This document shows positions 12,651 through 24,880 of a stretch of DNA of 64,000 bases, piece by piece. Under the pieces are notes generated by a model that was given only the letters and a program-made list of their open reading frames with translations, did not search any database and had not been told where the DNA came from. The DNA comes from Parelaphostrongylus tenuis. Its lineage: Eukaryota > Nematoda > Chromadorea > Rhabditida > Metastrongylidae. The position numbers and the translations under genes were made by a program. Each line of letters opens with the position of its first letter. Position 1 is the first letter of the stretch. The DNA lies in assembly GCA_019055375.1 (NCBI GenBank), contig JAHQIW010001530.1, forward strand, positions 36,762 to 100,761, written 5' to 3'.

Positions 12651-15050
12651 GATAAGAGAAAATCTTGCTTTTATGAGAAATTTTATAATTCCTGGATTAA
12701 GTTTGAAAGCTTAGTTGAAGGCCTAATAAATGATATCAAATATTTTGAAAATAGATACGGCTTAAAGAAATTAAGTTACTCCGTCTCCAACTTACTACAT
12801 CACAATTAGAAAACCACTGCACAGTCTCGTACTATGGTCTATCACAATATCAGACGAATGATAGACTAAGTAATGAAAGCTAACTAATCGTATTATTGCT
12901 ATTTTCTCGAGTATAAAGCCTAAACGTGGGAAACTCATTGTGAACTTTGGTTGCAAATTAATCTTCTCCTGCTAACGCTCTAAGAAATCTTTTCTTCTTA
13001 TAAAAGAGAAAACGTAGCGTATAGATAGTAGGTGTTTTGCTAGACGTTACAACAATAAGCAGTTTTCCTTCGACTCTTTCCACTGTGTAAAAGAGTGAGA
13101 ACGGCGCTCATGCGAATTTGAACATATCGTGAACTAAAAAGGTTGCTATTTCAAGTGTTCGTATTCAACGTACGATTTCTTTCTTTTAGTCAAAGGAATG
13201 TTCCAAGGAGTTCAAGAAAAACACTTTTGAGGATCTTTTGATAAGACCTGCTCAGCGCATTCCTACGCTGATCGTTCTCCTCAAAGGTAAGTGATTATGG
13301 AACTCCAACAGAAAATGTTGCATTGATCCTTGTTTTATATAAAACTTGAGAAGAAGTCGGTGAAGAAGATGGACAAGATCAAGGAGGCTATCAAGGCAAT
13401 GGACAAAGTCGTCGTGTAAATTTATTTTTGTAATTTCCACATACAATTTCTACTCTTGTGTTACTGTTTGCAGGCATTTCAATGATGTGATGGCTCGAAA
13501 CGGCGAGTTGATCGAACAAATCTCAATGTTCAACGAAGTGGAAGGCATACCGGTATTTTAATTTTTCTTGAATAGCATTTCACAACACTGTCTGTAGTTA
13601 AATCTTTTGTAATCCGATAAGACATTTTCCCCCAATTCTCGTCAAATGTTTGCTGTAGAATGGTGGAGCGATACTTCTTGTAGTAACTCAAGCTGTGAGA
13701 CATGATCCTAATACTTTGGTTAGAAGACTGATATCATAAGATAGCTGGAATTGTTTCAGTGACGTGCATTTTTATCAAAATCTCAACCTATGAGGTGCGT
13801 TATTATGAGCCCACGTTTAGCAAAATGTGATTTGTTTGAAAAGAAAAGTCCTAAAGAGCATGGAAATTTACTCAATTTGTGGGCTGCAAAAATGGCACGA
13901 TTTGAGAAATCAGAAAATGAAGATTTTTCTTTGTCACAACATTATCATGGTTTGCTTTTTGTAACTAATATGATTCATCCATAAGATAGAAAAGTTGGAG
14001 AGGAGGAGCTATGACCAAATGCTACTAATGCTACACGCAGTGTTGACCTACATCTTTCCAAAACTCTCCGGTAATCAAAAACGACTGCACTACGGATTTT
14101 CCTAGGGGGTTATTCTTGAGAGATGCATGGGGATTTGCTCATTCAGTAACACACAGGGACGATGAAGGAGAAAAAATCCTTAAGCAGGCAAGGAGACGAA
14201 TCAAATATTATAGGAACTGAGATCCACACATAAGAAAAAAAAATCGGAAAGCGGGTTAAGTGAGGTGATAGATTTAGGCAAAATAAACGGAGAGTTTTTG
14301 TACACGTATTTGTCTTTTTGCTTTTCTAAACGACTTGCTTGCAATTTCTGGTTATTTCCGGCATATCTTTGTAATCGCCTGCTAATTTGAACGGGTTTCC
14401 CCTAGAATACATGAATGTAGCAAGAGAAAATAGAAATTGCAAAATAGCTATAGATAGCTGCAACAAGTATGACAAATTTTATAACGGTCTCTGAACTATT
14501 CTACTTCCCTTACTGCAGATAGAATCAAATCTCCTCTTCGCGTGACATTTTATGTGCCCCGCTCAGAGTACGGAAACGGGGTACGTTCAGGTGTGCCAAA
14601 TGAAGTCAGCCTATGAAAGGACGAGTGTGCTCAGAAGGATGCCGTTATTGAATTTGGTAGGAATGAAGCAGTATGCCTTTTTAATATTTTTTCGAATTCT
14701 CAAAGATTTTATTTAACGCCGTGTTTTTTTTATGCAAGTACACATTGCACGCAGCGATTGAGGGCATTTGTGCAATAAGCCAGCTGAGGTGGTCCTACGA
14801 TAGCGGTGTCTCGAATGAGCAAACGGCATCATCTGGTAAGATTTTTGAAGTCTTATTCGAAAAAGACTTCAAGTAGTGATCAAGTAGTGAGTGTAGTGAT
14901 TTCTCGATTAACTTTGTCGATCAATGTCGGCTTACAATCTAAAAACGTGTAATTATTGCCCGCACATTCACTCAATCGGATATCATGGATAGCATCCTGA
15001 GTATAATCTATTGTTTAAGTTGGTCTGTATTTGTCGATGTTGGAGAAAAG
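12240..15050. repeat. segmental duplication, copy A
   Basis: This segment is homologous, in the same orientation, to 21470-24240. It covers the mariner N-terminal half (minus strand), the flank at 12650-12960, all RhoGEF exons and introns, and a 3' stretch containing gatatcatgga. The match runs through non-coding DNA, which shows duplication of genomic DNA and not of a processed transcript. Confidence 0.85.
13190..14835 (+). pseudogene. RhoGEF (ECT2-like) DH-PH exons, copy A
   Basis: Dbl-homology domains activate Rho GTPases; ECT2 does this at the cytokinetic cortex. The exon at 13190-13286 encodes the conserved DH helix (LLIRPAQRIPTLIVLL). The exon at 13343-13415 encodes a Lys-rich helix (MDKIKEAIKAMDKV). 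The exon at 13476-13552 gives HFNDVMARNGELIEQ and FNEVEGIP, matching the end of the ECT2 DH domain. Later pieces at 14519-14541, 14591-14655 and 14739-14835 fit a PH region and C-terminal flank. Damage: the acceptor before 13343 reads AA where copy B has AG, and a two-base insertion breaks the 14591-14655 exon. The DH identity is good. ECT2 as the subfamily rests on segment order and the FNEVEGIP-like end. A functional parent gene must lie elsewhere or be split by the rearrangement. Confidence 0.62.
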
Positions 15051-16990
15051 CTATGGAAAGCGGCCTCGCCTACAAAAAATCTCTGCGTCTTCGATTCAGA
15101 CGGAATGTTCTGCCGGTGTTTGTCTCTTTCACTACTAATATGATTGTCCTTTACTCGTTAATTGAGTTATGCCAGAGGAAATCATGAGCTTTGTTCTATT
15201 TGAAGATATGGAATGTTATCATGCGCTTTCACGTAACATTTCTTTAAGATAGTCCAAACAACTGTAAGATTCATGTTCGTATCAAAATCTTCTTGCGAAA
15301 CACTCTCCAATTCGTGTTCGGTGCATAGGTAATAAATACTGGCACATTTGTTAGCCACCTGCTGCGATGTGTGTCTATTGGTCATCTGGAAGGCGTGTTT
15401 AAGTGCTGAGAATGATCAATTTCTTCTCACACTGAACAAATAAGAATTTACTCAGATCTGGGTCTTTAGGCTGCATACTAATTTCGCTAAATCTTACTCC
15501 CTTCTCGTCGTCACAGTGCATTGAACTTTGCATCTGCCTTTCTTCACCGACAAGATGCAGTTGCTAGTATATGTATGTGTCTTGGACGAAACCCATAGTT
15601 ACGCAGCAATTAGAGGTGCCATAGTCAAGCTGACTCAACGTCACACCCTCCCTATAGATCTACAGGACTAATGGATTAGTTTTCTACATATAATCCATTA
15701 TTATAATACTGATTTTGACTCATCGATAGATAATAGATCATTCTTTGGGCCACTAATCCGTCTCCAAGCCACACGTGTATTCATTCACAGTGCTTGCTAG
15801 AGTCCTTACGAGATTGACTATCACCTAATGTTTTGTGAGTATAGTGCTTCACGCTCATGAAATTTCTTACCACGGAATTTCAAAGCGGAAATAAAAATTC
15901 TTGCCACGAGATTTTAAAGCGGATACACTGCCCGCTAGAGATCACATAGTTTTGACGGCAAACGAATCGGTGAGGTGCACTGTAATCAATAGCCGTCTAT
16001 CGATTCTTTAAAAAGAACTAAATTGTAGCATTTATTGCTATTTGTTTATTTTGCTTATTTGTTATTATTACATGAATTTACCATTCGACTGATTTTATTT
16101 GGTATTTATACTGGACAATTCTGCTCATTTGAATCACTTCACATCACTTCGCCCGCTGGTTTCCAGCAAGACATCGCTGCTGCAGTAAAGGTTTAGATGT
16201 ATGAGACAATCGTGTTCTGACCTTAACAGTCACTCATAACATTTACTTCAGGCGATCTGCCTGTGTAGGAGTGGGAGATCGGAGACGCGAACAACGATTC
16301 ACGTTAGTACATCGATGCCAACAATATTCACAAAATCGATGAATTCACTGAGCAATTTCGCCGAAAAGTGCGCTTATTTCAATTTTTTTGAGCCTTTTTC
16401 TAGTTGGTGGAAAGGCACGTCTTGAGACTTTGTTATGTTTGCATCTCAACTATGATTGAGTTCCATTATTTAGATTCTCACGGATTTCGGTTGTGAGACA
16501 GCATGGCGTGGATTCACCATCAACGACGTTCCCTGCGAGAGCACTCGGGCAGCTCTGTTGGAGCATACGAAAAAGTTAGTAATATTTTTGAGATCTTTCC
16601 AATCATTGCTTAGCTCCCAACATAGTAACAACGGGAATTTTTTGACTATTGACTCAATTTGATTCTGTCTTTTCGTATCGAATGTGATTTTGATTTCGAT
16701 TGATTGGTTGATTTTGTGATCCAGTGGAACACATGTAAGAAGCGTGAGTATTTTGAGAATTGATTTTTTGCTTGATGTGATTGAAATCTAGGTCTGGTGA
16801 TTCTTTCTAAAGGAGTAATGGAGATGTCTGACTGATTGGAATGCGGACAATTTGACCTTTCCAGGCTCTGAAGAAGACGAACTGCCGAAACGTCAACTGT
16901 CAAATAAAGTTCAATGTAACACGTCGTGTTTGGCTTAAAGAAGAAAATCAGAAATTATATTGAAGCATGTCGAGGCTAACAGACAGTCGG
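15050..16990. other. spacer after RhoGEF copy A
   Basis: Apart from the exon candidate at 16473-16575 it holds a dispersed segment near 16860-16935 (gaagacgaactgccgaaacg then aataaagttc). No other gene is supported. Confidence 0.4.
16473..16575 (+). CDS. candidate exon of unknown gene
   Basis: Between a tatttag acceptor and a gttagt donor lies an open frame with gene-like composition: LTDFGCETAWRGFTINDVP then ESTRAALLEHTKK. A possible partner lies at about 16255-16375 (SGRSETRTTIHVSTSMP). Neither matches a family I can name. The position after RhoGEF copy A allows it to be a 3' part of that gene. Confidence 0.3.
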
Positions 16991-17049
16991 TCTTGGGAAT
17001 TATTAACCATAAGAAATCAGAAATTTTTAACAACACTATTCAAAGTGTG

Positions 17050-18890
17050 TGCCATCGGTGCTCCACTTTTAGCCAAGGCCATCACCGTTTGCGAAAAGTG
17101 GAATTCCTCTAAGGATCAACGCTGTTCGATTCAATGGTTATCAAAAGAGTAGACGAGGGACTGCAACTCCACGTAGAAGTTGATTCGCACCAAAGACTAT
17201 GCTCATCATCTTTCGGGACTGGACAGGCCCAATTCATTGGGACATGGTGCTAGCCGCAGACACGACCAACACCAGGAGCTACTGGGTGAGCACCTGAATC
17301 GCTGCAATCGGGACCCTGTCACGTCGACATCACCTCATTCTCATTCTACTTCAACAACGCAAGGAGCAGCCGCCACATTGATAAAGAGGAAGTTGACCCA
17401 ACTGGGATTGGAGTTGCTGTATCCGTCGTTCCGTCTTGACAAGTCGCCGTCTGACTATCATCTCTTGCTGTTAACTCAAGTGAAAAGAAATTCCGAAAGT
17501 CAATCAGTCGTGTCGAAGATTGGCAACTTTCTCCGAAAGCAAGGATGGCGAGTTCTATGAGTGCGGTGTTGTCTGTAAATTCTCTTGCCTTATGCCTCAT
17601 CTTGTAGAATAACGTAGGTGACGATCTTGAATTGGTACAAATCTTCTTCCGAATTTTTTATTTTGTTCATTGTTATGAGCATTGTGCACCTTTCGATAAT
17701 ACCTCTTGATTTTTTTTTCATAAACTGTTGTGATATGATTATTTCATCTCATCTGCATTAACGGGCGCAGCTTATTAATATGGGATTTAAGATTATATCA
17801 CCAATCTATTCGCGTAATCCCGGAGCCTCTTAAGTACTCACGATACTCAACCTCAGCTAGCGTTTTATATTCTATTTGTGACCTTAACCAAGATAACTTT
17901 TCGAAATTATCATTTGAGGTGTCCTGTGCTGAACTGAAAACATTTTTTTGAATCTGAAGTTGCAACTATAATACCAAATATCTTTTCCTCTAGATGAACA
18001 ACGGCACTTCGCATAACCACATAATTCAATAATTTATCGTTAAAAACTCATCACGACTTGGAGCTTGAGCAAGGAACCAGTTTTGAGATCGCATTTGTGT
18101 GGTTGTGGTCCACATGTCAACGCGTTTCAAGTGCTACTGGGTCCTCCATCAAGCGAGCGGTACGGGTTGGGAACCTTCGTTTTTTGGGAATTCTCATAAA
18201 ATGAACAGGAGATATCTTAGTGATAAAATATGTATCAGAGCGGGAAGCCTTCATTCTCTCGGAGACTTCAGACATTGAATCGAACTGGGATATTGCCCTA
18301 ATCAGCGTCAAATGTCTCCGCGAAAGCTTCTAATCTGATCCATATTTCGCCAAGATATCTCGTTGCTTTTCTTAATGAGAGAGTTGGTGTTGATTTTTAC
18401 GGCCCAAAGATTTCCGAACCGTATTGATAAATGGAGGACTCAGGTACGCGAAACGCTTAGATTTGTGGATCAGTTGAATGCGATCTCACATCCACTCCTG
18501 CTTAAGCTTATAAGCTTAGGCAAGAGTTAAATAAACCATAGGAACCTGACGCCTGAGGCACTGTTGATCACTCAATCGGGAAAATTTTTGGTAGCATTGT
18601 TAAGTTTCGAGATTTTTCGAGAGATTTGTCCGTTCCAACTAGATTATGGAAAATGGTATTGTGTCGAAAACTTTTATAGTTACCTTGCAACTCAGTTTTG
18701 CTATCTTTTTTCCCTGCCTATTCTTGTGTATTCTCATTTGAGTTATATCTTGAAAATGTTCTCCGTTCCTTATCCCATCAATTTAATATATCAAAGAAAA
18801 TCTCTAAATCTACTAGCAGATTAAGTTTCTGATCTTCACTGACAATTCATGCTTAATCTGGGAGGGATTTCGTTGTTGAGGCAAAGGAAT
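17050..18890. repeat. mariner C-half plus flank, triplicated block copy 1
   Basis: Homologous to 24240-26110 and 26755-28850. Copies 1 and 3 are nearly identical over the flank (compare 17570-18100 with 27530-28060), so that duplication is recent. Copy 1 lacks about 288 bases present in copy 3 (27242-27529), and both deletion ends carry TGTTG. Copy 1 ends where the inverted duplication begins. Confidence 0.85.
17080..17560 (+). mobile_element. mariner transposase C-terminal half (copy 1)
   Basis: Begins near the first catalytic motif (TVCEKW, with the Asp of the usual DEKW replaced by Cys) and ends with LDKSPSDYHLL, which carries the third catalytic Asp. The second Asp region reads LLQ then a damaged DNA motif. 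The N-terminal half is absent here but occurs in neighbouring blocks. Frameshifted and inactive. Confidence 0.8.
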
Positions 18891-19189
18891 TCACAGTGAG
18901 TTTTCTATGTTTCAGGCTTTATACTCGAGTAAAAAGCAATGATACCATTAGTTAACCTTCATTACTTAGTCTGTCATTCGTCTGATATGGTGAAAGACCA
19001 TAATACGAGACTGTGTAGTGGTTTTCTAATCGTGATGTAGTAAGTTGGAAACACAGTAATTTATTTTCGTTTGAGCCGTATTTATTTTCAAAATATTCGA
19101 TATAATTTATTAGGGCTTCAACGAAGTTTCCAAACATGACCCATGAAGTAGGAAATTTCTCACAGAAACAAAATTTTTTCTATCTGTTT

Positions 19190-19620
19190 CGTGCAGGATT
19201 TTCTTGTGCATCGTTTGGTATATTTCTGCAGATACTTGTGCCACATTGGAACCGTCACGGGAAAGTCAAACGCCTCTTACTGCTTTATGAGCTTCAGTTG
19301 GGACACAGTTCCAAACTACATTTCATAATATCAGTTGTGCAAAAGGCCGCCAAGTTATGGGTGGAAGTACGGCCTATGAATGGTTTATAAAGTCTCGCAA
19401 CAGAGATACTGATCTGGTCGGTAGAGCAATATCCCGAAGACCTCGTGAAATTGATCGAAAAGCAATCATTGAAGCGATTGAGGATGATCCGACTTAATCA
19501 ACCAGTGATTTGGTCGATGATTTCACTGCTCACATGAGCAGATCGGAGTGTTTGAAAGATGCAGGTAAGAAATGGCGCAAGAGCAGCTGGATTGCGCTTG
19601 AGTTCATGGCTCATCGAGCC
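19190..19620 (+). mobile_element. mariner N-terminal half, left palindrome arm
   Basis: The 5' segment and helix-turn-helix region (LLLYELQLGHSSK; RNRDTDLVGR; KAIIEAIEDDPT) are present with stops and shifts. The element breaks off before DEKW and runs into a SINE body fragment. Mirror image of the fragment at 21465-21840. Confidence 0.8.
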
Positions 19621-20105
19621 TTCCATGCCTCCAGGATCCGCGAATTTGTACCAAAGCTGTTTGGGAGAATAAGCACCACTGACTTAAAGAATCGGCACCC
19701 AATAGCATATCTTTGTAAAAGCCAAATTTGCGTTCAGTCACGTTGAACGGACGTAGAGGTTAGAGACGAATGAGTAGCGCATCCTTTAGGAATTGATCTC
19801 TGAGAGCGTTATCCATTACTCTTTATTTTTGACAGAAAAAGAGCCCATGTACAGCACAAATCTCCATGTTCCATCTCGAATTGTGTGAGTGCAGTCGTAT
19901 GATGTGTAACGCTGTCCTAATTCCGCACCTTTTTTACCTAACAGAGTGCTTGGAATTGACTCTGAGCTCTCCCGAGATTAATGCAATGTACGCCGACGTG
20001 ATACTCTAGGTGCAAAACACGGTAAGATTTAACAAGTTTGCTGTGGATAAACTCAAAATAGACCAATCGGACGAGACGACTGAGTACGATGGAATACAGT
20101 AATCC

Positions 20106-20957
20106 TAACAACCAACCACTTGTTAACTGACAGCTGAACTTTCTGTTTTGGAGAAAGCTTATATATGAATCACGGACAAAGAGTTTGCCAGGCGAAGCGC
20201 CAGAGTAAGTCTACGGTTCCATAAAAAATCTAACCACACAAAGCTTAACATGCGTGCAAAGAAGATAGACAAGATAAGCGACTAAAGTAAATTCAACACA
20301 AAGATTCCTTGCCCACAACACATGGGAAAGAATTCGTAGCCCTAAAGGTGACAAGTACATTGCTAGATGGGGACGCAACGAATTAGGTCTGCCAGCTTCA
20401 AGTTCGCTCACTATCACCGAAACATGTACAAACTACAGTATACCAAATTACAGAATTCCAAACACAGAGTTCAGGATGTAAGTGGATAATATATAAAGTA
20501 ATCACCTTTGAAGCAGCAAAATAAAGTCTCCTCCACCTTTATGGTGTCAACAAAGCATGCTAACATTCGAAGGATTCTCGAGAGTAGTCGAAGAGGCGTT
20601 TCATTGAAATTTGGTGCATCATTTTTTACAAACAAGTGTTGTTTTTAGAAAAGTTTTGGCCTATTTCGACCAGAATGAGCCTAACTGAAATTTTTCCACT
20701 CTAATTTCACCTTTTACTTGTGACGAAATCGAGTTGAATGACGAAATGTAAAGTCTATACCACTACGAAACTACGGCTCTGAGAAGATCACATGACCCAA
20801 TCGCGCCGATTGCCTCGCATCGACAGCGCAACCTCGCCTGCCTGTGAACGGTGGTCTGTAAAAGGTTAACAACAGTAAGCGTCAATTACAACTCAAACCA
20901 TGATAAATGGATATCAAAGCTTTGTCATATAACTATATACCGCAGTTACTTTTAAAA
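20106..20957. other. palindrome spacer, no gene recognised
   Basis: Unique sequence between the inverted arms. A minus-strand open frame at 20211-20417 has no start context, splice signals or similarity I can name. Confidence 0.5.
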
Positions 20958-21464
20958 ATGCTGTAATCCGATCGTACTCAGTCGTCTCGTCCGACTGGTC
21001 TATCTTGAGTTTATCCACAGCAAACCTGTTTAATCTTGCCGTGTTTTGCACCTACAGTATCAGGTCGGCTTACATTGCAATAATCTCGAGAGAACTCAGA
21101 GTCAATTCTAAGCACTCTTTTAGGTAAAAAAAGGCAAGGAAATACGACAACGTTACGCATCATATTACTGCACTCACACAATTCATGATGGAATTATGGG
21201 AATCTGTGCTGTACATGGACTCTTGTTCTGTCAAAAATAAAGAATAATGGATAAAGCTCTCAGAGATCAATTCATAAAGGATGCGCTACCCACTCGTCTC
21301 TAACTCCTACGTTCGCTCAGCGTGACTGAATGCACATTTGGCTTTTACAAAGACTTGCGGTGGGCTGCCGATGCAATGAGTCAGTGGTGCTAAATCCCAG
21401 ACAGCTCTGGTACAAATTCGCCGATCTTGGAGGCATGGTAGGCTCGATGAGCCATGAACTCGAG

Positions 21465-21840
21465 CGCAATCCAGTTGCCCTTGCGCCATTTCTTGCCTGC
21501 ATCTTTCAAAATCTTCCGGATCTGCTCATGTGAGCACTGGAAATCATCGACCAAATCACCGGTTAATCAAGTAGGATCTCCCTCAATCGCTTCAATGATT
21601 GCTTCTCGATCAATTTCACGCGGTGTTCCGGATATTGGTCGATCGACCAGATCAGTATCTCTGTTGCAAAACTTTATAAACCATTCATACGCCGTATACT
21701 GATGTTATGAAACGCAGCTTGAAAACTGTGTCCCAACTGAAGCTCATCAAGCAGTAAGTTGCGTTTGAATTTCCCGTGACGGCTCCATTGTGACGCAAGT
21801 ACCTGCAGAAATATACCAAATGATGCGCAAGAAAATCCTG
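21465..21840 (-). mobile_element. mariner N-terminal half, right palindrome arm
   Basis: Reverse-complement partner of 19190-19620, with the same break point next to a SINE body (21310-21460). It is also the direct-orientation counterpart of the mariner N-half at 12240-12650. Confidence 0.8.
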
Positions 21841-24240
21841 CACAAATAGTTAAATAAAATATTGTTTTTGTGGGAAATTTCTTACTTTCTGGGTCAAGTT
21901 TGGAAACTTAGTTGAAGCTCTAATAAATGATATCGAATATTTTGAAAATAGATACGGCTCAAACAAAATTAAATTACTGCGCTCCCAACTTACTACATCC
22001 GATTATAAAACCACTGCACAGTCTCATACTATGGCCGATCACCATATCAGACGAACGGCAGACTAAGTAATGAAGGTTAACTAATCGTTTCATTGCCATT
22101 TTCTCGAGTACAAAGCTTAAAACATAGGAAACTCACTGTGAACTTTGGTAGCAAAATATTCTTCTTTTGGTAGCACTGTAAAAAAATTTTTTCCTACAAA
22201 AGAGAAAACGTAGCGTATAGATAGTGGATGCTTTGCTAGACGATATCAATAATAAGCAGTTTCCTTCGACTCTCTCCACTTTGAAAAAGAGTAGGAACGG
22301 TGCTCATGCGAAGTTGAACATATCGTGAAGTAAAAAAGTTACTATTTCAAGTGTTCGTATTCAACGTACGATTTTTTCCCCTCAGTCAAAAGAATGTTCC
22401 AAGGAGTTCAAGAAAAACACTTCTTGGGACCTTTTGGTAGGACCTGCTTAGCGTATTCCTATGCTGATCGTTCTCCTCAACGTAAGTGATTATGGAACCC
22501 TAACACAAGATGTTGCATTGATCCTTGTTATATAGATGTTTATATAGAACTCGAGAAGAATTCGGTGAAGAAGGTGGACAAATTTAAGGAGGCTATCAAG
22601 GCAATGGACGAAGTCGTCGAGTAAATATATTTTCGTGATTTCCACATTCATTTTCTACTCTTGTGTTTACTATTTGCATGCATTTCGTTGATGTGACGGC
22701 TCAGATCGACAAGTTTATCGAACGAATCTCAATGTTCACGAAGTGGAAGGCATCGCGGTATTTCAGCGTTTCTCAAATAGCATTTCATAAAACTGTCTGT
22801 ATTTGAATCTGTTGTGATCCGATAAGACATTTTGCTACAATTCTCGCCAAATGATTGCTGTAAAATGGTGGAGCGATACTTCTGGTAGTAAATCAAGCTG
22901 CAGGACATGTTTCTAGTACTTTGGTTAGAAGACTGATATCATAAGATAGCTGGAATTGTTTCAGTGTCAAGCAGTTTTATCAAAATCTGAACCTGATAGG
23001 TGCTTTATTATCAGCTCATGTTTAGCAAAATGTGATTTGTTCGAAAAGAAAAATCCTAAAAAGCATGGAAATTTACTATATTTGTGGGCTGCAAGAATGG
23101 CACGATTTGAGAAAATAGAAATTGAAAATTAATTTTTGTCGCAACATCATCATGGTATGTTTTTTGTAACCAATATGATTCATTCATAAAATATAGGTGT
23201 TGGAGAGGAGGAGCTGTGACCATATGCTACTGATGTTCGACGCAGTTTGATCTACATCTTTCCAAAGCTATCCGGTAATGAAAAACGACTGCTCTACGGA
23301 TTTTCCTAGCGTGGTTGTTCTTGAGCGTTGCATGGGGATTTGCTCAATCAGCAACCCACGGGGATGATGAAGAAAACAAAATCCTCATGCAAGCAAGGAG
23401 ACGAATTAAGTATTGTAGGAAATAAGATCCACGCATAAGGAAAAATCGGAAAACTGGTTAAATAAGGTGATAGACTTATGCAAAATAAATAGAGTGCTTT
23501 TGTAAACGTATTTGTCTTTTTGCTCTTCTAAACGACTTGCTTGCAATTTCTGGTTATTTCTGGCATACCCTCATAATCGCCCACTAATTTGCTCGGGTTT
23601 TCCTTTGAGTACATGAATGAAGGGGAAAATAGAAACTGCAAAATAGCTATAGATAGCTGCAACAAGTGTGACAAATTTTATAACGCTCTCTGAACTATCC
23701 TACATCCCTTGCTGCAGGTAGAATCAAATCTCCTCTTCGCGTGTTTTTTAACATTTTATGTGCCCCGCTCGAAATACGGAAACGGGGTATGTTCAGGTGT
23801 ACAAGATTAAGTCAGCCCATGAAAGGACGAGTGCTGAGAAGGATGTCTTAATCGAATTCGGTAGGAAGGAAGCAGTATGTCTTTTTAATGTTTTTTGATT
23901 TCTCAAAGATTTTATTCAGCGCCGTGTTTTTTTTTATATGCAAGTACACAACTCACGCAGCGATTGAGGACGTTCGTGAAATAAGCCAGCTGAGACGGTC
24001 CTACGATAGCGGTGTCTCGAATGAGGAGACGGCGACATTTGGTAAGATAGTGAAAGAGACTTTATGTAGTGAATATAGTGATTTCTCGATTATCTTTGTC
24101 AATCAATGTCGGCCTTACATCTAAAAACGTGTAATTATTGTCCACATATTAACTCAACCGGATATCATGGATCTCAATACCTGAATATAATCCATTGCTT
24201 AAGCTGATCTGCACTTGTCGATGTTGAATAAAAGCCATCC
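21470..24240. repeat. segmental duplication, copy B
   Basis: Direct-orientation partner of 12240-15050. Its left end is also the right arm of the inverted duplication, so the two rearrangements are physically joined. Its right end runs directly into a mariner C-terminal half at 24240, whereas copy A is followed by unrelated sequence. Confidence 0.85.
22386..24041 (+). pseudogene. RhoGEF (ECT2-like) DH-PH exons, copy B
   Basis: This is a second copy of the exons and introns at 13190-14835, clearly homologous along its whole length including introns. It has an in-frame TAG at 22449-22451 where copy A has CAG (the Q of RPAQR), a destroyed acceptor before the third exon (tgcatg instead of tgcag), and small deletions around 22700-22740. 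Some parts are better preserved than in copy A: the AG at the 22549-22556 acceptor, and the exons at 23797-23860 (start VYKIKSAHERTSAEKD) and 23945-24041 (HAAIEDVREISQLRRSYD). The damage differs between copies, so they decayed separately after duplication. Confidence 0.62.
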
Positions 24241-24880
24241 GGTGCTCTACTTTTGGCCAAGGCCATCACCGGTTTGCGAGAAGTGTAATTCCTCTTATGG
24301 TCAACGCTGTTCAAATTTGGTCGTTTACTACAAGAGCCGACAAGGGACTCCAACTCCATGTAGAAGTCGATTCGCACCAATGGCTTTGCTCATCATCTTT
24401 CCGGGACTGGACCGGGCCCATTCATTGAGAGATGATACGCCAGCTGCAGACGTGATCAACGCCAAGCGCTACCAAGTGAGCACCTGGATCGCTGACAGTC
24501 GAGCCCTGTCACGTCGACGTCACCTCATTCTCATTCTACATTCAAGACAACGCATAGCTGCAGCCGCCACATTTGATAAAGAGGAGGTTGAAAAAACTGG
24601 GATGGGAGTTGCTGCATCCGTCGTTCAGGTCTTTAAATGTCGCCGTCCGACTATCACCTCTTTGGGGTTAACTTAAGTTAAAAGAAGTTTCGAAAATCAA
24701 TCATTTGTGTCTAAGAACTTTCTTTGAATCCAAGAATGAACGATTTCCTGTGAGTGCGGTATTGATTTGATGCCTGAGAGATGGGAGAAATGTGCTCCGG
24801 CCTGATGACGAATATTTTGAATAGTTTGTTAAGCAATTCGATTACTTCTAGTTAAACAAATCTGATGGTTTACCGCTCTG
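24240..24880 (+). mobile_element. mariner C-terminal half (copy 2)
   Basis: Reads from the cek/DEKW region through a damaged second Asp region to the 3' end. The third Asp region is frameshifted (RLSPL). Its 3' end carries a gctctggtgtcaaaaactc segment, similar to the presumed terminal repeats of other mariner fragments here. Confidence 0.8.

Larger units (their letters stand above)
18891..22142. repeat. large inverted duplication (palindrome) with 0.85-kb spacer
   Basis: The left arm, about 18891-20105, is repeated in reverse complement at about 20958-22142. Matching landmarks read inward from both ends: a ttcacagtgag boundary, the gtttggtatatttctgcag mariner 5' segment, the mariner N-terminal transposase half, a SINE body fragment (gtaaaagccaaattt), and a block ending at the gacgagacgactgagtacga segment. 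Arms differ by substitutions and small indels, so the structure is not brand new. The spacer, about 20106-20957, has no gene I can recognise. Confidence 0.85.

Noticed and set aside
17180..17560. 126-codon frame as a host gene
   Set aside because: Its end reads as the mariner C-terminus (SPSDYH) and its start as out-of-frame mariner; it is transposon relic.
24215..24676. Longest open frame (153 codons) as a protein gene
   Set aside because: It overlaps the mariner C-terminal half in a frame that differs from the transposase frame for most of its length.
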